This document shows positions 58,348 to 64,000 of a stretch of DNA of 64,000 bases, piece after piece. Location of the stretch: assembly GCA_963971425.1 (NCBI GenBank), contig OZ020517.1, positions 188,501 through 252,500 on the forward strand, in the 5' to 3' direction. Each line of letters begins with the position of its first letter. Within the stretch, counting starts at the first letter, position 1. Under the pieces are notes generated by a model. The model was not told the origin of the DNA. It saw nothing but the letters and a program-made list of their open reading frames with translations, and made no database searches. The translations under genes were made by a program, and so were the position numbers. This DNA comes from Bryoerythrophyllum caledonicum. Lineage: Eukaryota > Streptophyta > Bryopsida > Pottiales > Pottiaceae.

Positions 58348-61300
58348 GGCCCAAATCCTACATGGCCCGGATCCTACATGGCCCGGATCCTACATGGCCT
58401 GGATCGTACACGGCCCGGATCGTACATGGCCTGGATCGTACACGGCCCGGATCGTACATGGCCCGGATCCCACATGGACTTTACAACTATGTACATTATA
58501 TACATCCGGGATACTTGCGTATCCGGAGAGTGTTTTATCACCATGAACAACGGTTCACGGACTCAATCAAGTTTTAGTAAACTTCACTTTTTCCTCACAA
58601 TTTCTCCAATCACTCCTACTCACTAACTTGGGATGGTTGTGGTGTCACTGGTTTCCCCCTGTAAGAGGGGATAAGGCTTGGGCCTTAAGGACTAACACTA
58701 CTCTGGTGGCAAGTATGCGGTTTACCTACCATTCGAGCTGTGAGACCTTCCTTTACCTCAAAATCAGCTAAAGGAGTATTAACTAGAGGCTAGCATAGCT
58801 ATTAACTCAAAGGATACCTGATTCCACTCCTTTTCTTCAGGGAACAAAGTCTTCCTCCTATTACTCCGATGGATCACAGCGCAAAGGGGTTAGTTGGATA
58901 GTCTTTCTTCTCTCAAGATAATCCGAGCTGTTAGAGTCGTTCTGGACTTACTGCCCTTAGGTCAAACCAGTCTACTCCGTCCTCAACACGAAGGGTTGAT
59001 GGTGTGTAATGCTACTATGGATCAACCTATCCGACCAAAGGTTGATGTGTCTGGGATCTAGAGTACATCTTCACAATCGATGACATACTGCCGCCGACCG
59101 GTCACACAAGACATATCAAGACTCCTTTCACACCCGTCACTCCCCCCTCGTCCTCCCCTAACCACTTATAATCTCACCTGTTATTCCCCTCCACCCTGAC
59201 TAACTCTACTTGAGGGAACAAGGAAACAATCACAAGGGATTAGAGTTAGAGTCACGCCCAACTAACCATCTAACCATCTCACCTGTTATTCCCATCCACC
59301 ACAACTAATCTACCTGATGGAACAAGGAAACAATGACTCGACGGTGAGTATGGACTTGAGGAGTGGACTACTTGAGATGGTACTCACAGTCATATAGAAT
59401 CCGAGCTCTCCAACCATCAAAGGTTTTCTGAGAGCGTAGGTTTAGAATTGAATTGAAAGCAAGTACACACATCAAGCAGTGAAGAGAGAGGCCACAAGGC
59501 TCCTCTCTTATACTGCGAAGGACTCACACAAGAGTCCAAACTCAAACGATACCTTCTAACTAAAAACGGTGACATTAACTACTCTTGGCGGCGGTGCTGC
59601 CACTCCACACGACGTGCACCGTCAGAGGTCACTTATTACACAAAACCCAAGGCAAAACCAAGTCCAAACCAAAGTCAACCGGGGACCAAATCCCGGACTG
59701 AACAGTGACCTACAAATCCAGATCCTGGCCTACTTCCGGGCCAATTCCTCGAGTCTCTTCCACTCCTCCCTCCTCTTCCGCTTCTTGGAACTCCGGCTTG
59801 AAGTCGGGGTGGGCGCGGCTGCTGCAAGTGCCATCAATGGTGCAACGACATTGGTGGAAGGCGTGGGTTGGCCAGTTGTTGCCCTCAACATGGTTTCCCT
59901 GGAAGACAAGGAGGAATCCGGGCCATCCGGGGTGATTGACACGGTAGTCATGCCCGGATGTGGCCCGGATCGTGTTGGAGGGGCCGATGTCTGACTCAGG
60001 GTGCCCATGATGATATCCTGGCCGGATATCTGTCCTGGAGTGTACAAGTAAGAGGAACTCTCACTTGCGGTCTTCCCAATGTGAAGCCCGCTCTGCAAAG
60101 GGGCCCCAATTGGTGTAGTGCGCGGTGAATCACCAAGTGGCAACTGGTGAGGATGCACGGGAAGTGGGGGCTCCATCGCAACCCCCGGGCGTTCCTTCCT
60201 ACCATTCTGCATCGGTGTGGTAACCTCCGAAGGGAACGGTCCTGCCGTGACCCTCGAGCTCACGAGCGGAGGGGGCAGATCCGGGCTGTCAAGATCCACC
60301 ACTTCCTTCTCCTTCCGTGGGCCGTGATCACCGAGGTGACGCTCCTCCGGGTTGGTCTCCGAACCCGAGTCCCCATCCTTGTCGGAACTGTCGGAGTCCT
60401 CCACAAACTTGGGTAGAATGTGAGAGAGATTGCTCACCAATAACCGCATGTTGGCATAAGCCGCCTCAACCTTCACGGTTTGCTCCATCACGAAGGCAAT
60501 CACGCGCTTGCTGGAAATGTGGTCATCCCTCTCCAATCGAGCATCGAACATCTTGGCTTTCAGTACCACATCTGCGGGAAAATGTAATGCTTCGTCTACC
60601 TGCTGTAATGCTGACGCCGAGGCATTGGCTTGGAGAAGAGCCGCCTTGCAACTTCTCTCTGCTTCCAACGCTCGACTCCTTACCTTTGTCACGTCGAGCG
60701 TGAGACGGTTAACCTTCTGCTCCATGAGGCAAAGATCGCCCGCTCCTCCGACCTTCTCCTAGATCGCAGCGATCAACCCTTCACGTGGAGGGTTACCCAC
60801 CAAGCTGCTCGCTTGTCCCAAGGTCCTATCCGAGTCTTCCAAATATACGCGAATAGCCTCGAGTAGCTCGGAGGCTGGATAAGACTTGCCTCCAAGTTGG
60901 GCCGGTCCGGTGGCTTCGGCGCGGATGGCTGCGCGGGTGCGGGTGGAGGGGGCTCCTCCCTGTCTCTGTTTTTGACGCTTCGGAGGTGGTACAACCTCCT
61001 CTCCTGACTGTGACGAGCTGCTCCCTCCTTCAGACCCCGGTTCGGGTTCCGACTCTGTCCCTTCGAACTTCTTCATCATCAGTTGCGTCCCATACGCCAT
61101 GTCCTCCTCAGGAGTGGTCTCCTTGAAATGGTGATATAGGTGGATCAGAAACGGGCAAAGGGGTACACGCTTGATGTTGTGGATGCTCTTGGTCAACCGA
61201 ATCACCACATCCTTCACAATGATGGCCCAATTCACTACCCTTTCGCCAAGGTAGGAACCATACACGGTGTTAGCGAGAGTAACCGTCACTCGGGTGGGTT

Positions 61301-62396
61301 TCTCGGGGTATAAGATTGGTACAAGGAATGCAAAGACCCGTCGGGCACGGGGGTCCGTGCAATCTTGTACCGCGTAACCATTCTTGGCATCGTTGTTACC
61401 GAACCTCCCCATGGTCCACCGATCTGGACAAGCCCGAATGCTATCTCCGTCGGGTACCGGCAAGGGATCTTGCCGCATCTCCTGTACCGTAGACTTCACC
61501 CAAAAACTCCAACAGAACTCCATTAGAGAAAGACATCCCATGCAAAGGAGATCCTCTTTGAGCTCGGTGAGCTCAAGGATATCTTTGGGTATGACTGGGA
61601 TAATGTCCTTCTTCCCTGATGGCACCAAGTTCGAGGCCATGTGATTTGGGGGGCTTGATCCTTGCCTGGTGTTCTCCTTTAAGCTGACCCAGATGCTACC
61701 ACGAACTGGAGTGCACAAAGCTGGCTCAGAACTCTCTTGAGCTGGAGTGCACAAGGCTGGCCCTGAACTCTCTTGAGCTGGAGTGCACAAGGCTGGCCCG
61801 GAACTCTCTTGAGCTGGAGTGCGCAAGGCTGGCCCGGAACTCTCTTGAGCTGGAGTGCACAAAGTTGGCCCGGATCTACCAACACGAGCTGGAGTGCACA
61901 AGGCTGGCTCGGAGCTATTTCCAAGAGCTGGAGTGCACAAGGCTGGCTCGGAGCTATCACCACGAGCTGGAGTGCACAAAGTTGGCCCGGAGATACCACC
62001 ACGAGCTGGAGTGCACAAAGCTGGCTCGGAGCTATCACCACGAGCTGGAGTGCACAAGGCTGGCTCGGAGCTATCACCACGAGCTAGAGTGCACAAGGCT
62101 GGCCCGGAGATACCACCACGAGCTGGAGTGCACAAGGCTGGCCCGGAGATACCACCACGAGCTGGAGTGCACAAGGCTGGCCCGGAACTACCACTACGAG
62201 CTGGAGTGCACAAGGCTGGCCCGGAGATACCACCACAAGCTTGGTCAACCGGTTGAGAGTTTCCTACCTTGGCCGTGTAGTGGTCATAAGCTGCGCCAAC
62301 CTCGTTTGGTGATGATCCTCCTCGTGCGTCCGCTGGCTGCTCTTTTGCCCTGCTTCTGGCTTCGTTTTGCTCGTGTGTATGCTGGCCCGGAGCCTC
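58348..62396 (-). repeat. 5' LTR of the gypsy element, outer fragment, truncated
   Basis: Continues the LTR from the 15-bp CATGGCCCGGATCST array onward, matching 24800-28613 almost base for base. The 36/39-bp coding repeats are expanded here. Cut at 62396 by the LTR of another element. Roughly 0.6 kb of this LTR is expected beyond that element. Confidence 0.85.
59730..62213 (-). CDS. LTR-encoded two-ORF module (5' LTR copy)
   Basis: Same module as 26112-28328. The upstream ORF is longer (~484 aa) because it has more PALCTPARGGSSG-type repeats. The downstream ORF (~331 aa) differs from the other copy at only about ten residues. Function unknown; see the 3' LTR copy for domains. Confidence 0.6.
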
Positions 62397-64000
62397 TATT
62401 AAATGGGGATTTCACCTCAAGTTCAAGTAGAAAAACAATGTACTCTATGATCTATCAAACTGCAGTTTCAAGGCAGTAGACAAAAGTCCGGTATAGGATC
62501 TTTATTGAGTCTAGAACCCCAGATTCGATCTAGATTTGCATCTAGATCTGAACGCAGGGTTAGTTGGGGCTTTGTTTCCGTGGTTTCCCTCAGGTTTAAC
62601 CCACTGATCTGAAGCTTCTGCATTTGATTACATCAATTCAGACCCTAACTACAACAACTCCGGACTTGTTTCTTACTTCCAACTACTAAGAATGGGTAGG
62701 GTTTTGCTGGTCGGTCTAGATCTATCTCAGATCTAGTACATTCAAGCCAAATCTGCTATACCCACAACCAAATCCTTCCCTAAATGCTTTCTAGTAACAA
62801 GATTTACTCACAACTTCAAAACACAACACAATTGCACAATAGATAGTAGTAAGGTTTGCTTTACTTCCTCAAAACATCCATACGTCACACTCATACACCC
62901 AATAACTCCAGATTTTCCTGGTATCTCTACTTCCTAACTCTCAAATCATCCTCCTACACTCTAGTGGCAACACCTCTAGAGATCAGCCCTCACAATGAAG
63001 TAAGTCCCAAGGTCCACGGGGGTGACTCTCTACCCCCTCCAAACCCTAATCCTCCACAATGGATGAAGATGTCCGGATGGATGACATCCCTATCCGGACA
63101 GTTCATCCAAAGTCCCGACAGTCCCATCCACTGTCATGTCTGGACAGTTTCACCCACTGTCCGGATTCATCCATAGTCTTACTCTACTAAAAACTACTTT
63201 AGTAACTTAAAAAATTACTACCGGGATCCTAAAACAAGTCCAAAATCCCCAGTTAACATTATCCCCCTTTTGAACAACATCTGCCCTCAGATGTTCAGGT
63301 GCTCGGAGACGAACCTAGCTCTAGACACATAACATCAGTTACTAAAAATTTAAAAGCCCAAGTTACCACGGGGGTTCAAACGAAACATCTCTAGCCACTA
63401 GGAGGGGGAATCTTGCCATGAGGATCGTCATCACTCGGCAAACCGACGTCAAGCTCCGAATGAATCTCTATGCGCTCAAAAAGTCCAGACCCAGATACTG
63501 CCACCTTATCCGCAATGGGGCTGAGGCCTGAAAGTGTATTCGGATGGAGTTCCTTGGGCAGCTGCACGTTTGGGGGTGGTCGAGATGTCTGAACGTGCCC
63601 TAGAAACGCGGTGGGTGGAGCCATGGGATAGTATTGCTGGTACAACGGCGCATATCCTCCCACACTAGAACTCATCCCATAATGCCCTGGAGGTGGATAA
63701 GAAAATGGACCACTATAACCTCCCGCTTGAGCATATTGCTCCAGGGTGTTCTCGTGAAACACGAACGATCCTTTACCGCCTTGAATATTTGGAGGACCCG
63801 AAGAACCTCCTGCTAGACCGTGGATGAGTCCAGAACTGGGACCACTCTGGAAAGGATACGTAGCACTCAAGAACGGAGTGGTCGGGTGCAGAAAGGACGA
63901 AGTAGGAGGGTGAGCAGTCCGGCCCCATGGGAGGTTCATCTTCACAACACTGGGGGCCTTCGATTGTGGAGTCATCTGCTCTCCTGTTTCAGAATCAGAG
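62397..64000 (-). mobile_element. second LTR retroelement, 3' part only
   Basis: An LTR at 62397-63258 has imperfect inverted ends (TATTAAATGGGGATTT on one side, TGTTAACTGGGGATTT read from the other). The coding-strand sequence just before it is AAAAGGGGGATAA, a polypurine tract (63259-63275). The interior runs off the window. Inserted into the 5' LTR of the gypsy element. Superfamily cannot be told from what is visible. Confidence 0.65.
63391..63975 (-). CDS. Pro/Ser/Gly-rich ORF in the second LTR element
   Basis: About 194 aa, low-complexity (PPPGHYGMSSSVGGYAPLY and similar), ending about 130 bp before the polypurine tract. No enzymatic motif. Probably the 3'-most coding segment of the retroelement interior; its beginning may lie outside the window. 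Confidence 0.45.
   Translation of the reverse strand: MTPQSKAPSVVKMNLPWGRTAHPPTSSFLHPTTPFLSATYPFQSGPSSGLIHGLAGGSSGPPNIQGGKGSFVFHENTLEQYAQAGGYSGPFSYPPPGHYGMSSSVGGYAPLYQQYYPMAPPTAFLGHVQTSRPPPNVQLPKELHPNTLSGLSPIADKVAVSGSGLFERIEIHSELDVGLPSDDDPHGKIPPPSG

Larger units (their letters stand above)
24558..62396 (-). mobile_element. Ty3/gypsy element with 4.7-kb LTRs, split by a 22-kb insertion
   Basis: Minus-strand element. 3' LTR 24558-29228; interior 29229-36061 with purine tract, pol, gag and primer site; 5' LTR starting at 36062, interrupted at 36339/58348 and truncated at 62396 by another element. LTR termini are TGTTGTA...TACAACA. The primer site matches tRNA-Asp. No chromodomain is seen, so it fits the non-chromoviral Athila/Tat side of Ty3/gypsy. 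The two LTRs differ by about 1-2% where compared by eye, so insertion is recent. It looks largely whole, with perhaps two or three interruptions in pol. The far end of the 5' LTR lies beyond the window. Confidence 0.85.

Noticed and set aside
58348-62396. A second, truncated gypsy element
   Set aside because: It contains only sequence found between the LTR boundaries of the first element, and joins seamlessly in order with 36062-36339. It is the rest of the same LTR.
1-64000. tRNA, rRNA or snRNA genes
   Set aside because: I saw no cloverleaf, box A/B pair or conserved rRNA sequence; the tRNA-Asp match at 36039-36056 is a retroelement primer site only.

Overview
The window is plant nuclear DNA: one intron-rich host gene in a dense nest of mobile elements. 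The host gene encodes exportin-T (tRNA exporter; XPOT, PAUSED in Arabidopsis). The tRNA-Asp-type primer site of the Ty3/gypsy element, the Emigrant/Lemi-type pogo end and the MULE-type transposase also fit a streptophyte. A bryophyte or another early-diverging lineage is my guess, from the transposase and repeat style. I cannot name a species.

Layout. 0-2.2 kb: decayed pogo/Tigger-like transposase. 3.4-10.8 kb: TTAA-flanked, CCC-ended elements (piggyBac-like), one holding a large GTCCCC-rich minisatellite. 10.8-18.8 kb: exportin-T, 13 coding exons, 1001 aa predicted, looks intact. 18.8-24.5 kb: a MITE, a pogo/Lemi element, a TA tract and a 140-bp minisatellite. From 24,558 onward almost everything belongs to one nested structure. 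A Ty3/gypsy element on the minus strand has very long LTRs (4.67 kb). Its 3' LTR is 24,558-29,228, its interior (pol, gag, tRNA-Asp primer site) 29,229-36,061, and its 5' LTR starts at 36,062. That 5' LTR is split at 36,339/58,348 by a 22-kb insertion, resumes to 62,396, and is then cut by the LTR of another retroelement running off the window.

The 22-kb insertion (36,340-58,347) is the most interesting object. It has matching inverted ends and carries two divergently transcribed multi-exon genes sharing a ~0.6-kb promoter region. Rightward is a two-exon DDE transposase of MULE type ending in a SWIM zinc finger, with recognisable D, D and E residues. Leftward is an 11-exon gene of about 1256 codons, which I read as a ParB-like domain followed by a coiled coil and a permuted N6-adenine/N4-cytosine DNA methyltransferase-like domain. 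A 16-bp palindrome, GTGCCGCYARCGGCAC, recurs about ten times inside this insertion. Both genes carry lesions. The insertion sits in a young LTR, so it moved recently, perhaps mobilised in trans.

A second unusual point is that the gypsy LTRs themselves contain a two-ORF coding module. A diverged version of it sits alone at 47,246-51,102, between TG and CA ends and 5-bp duplications, as expected of a solo LTR from a related family. All calls were made by reading; no database search was possible.
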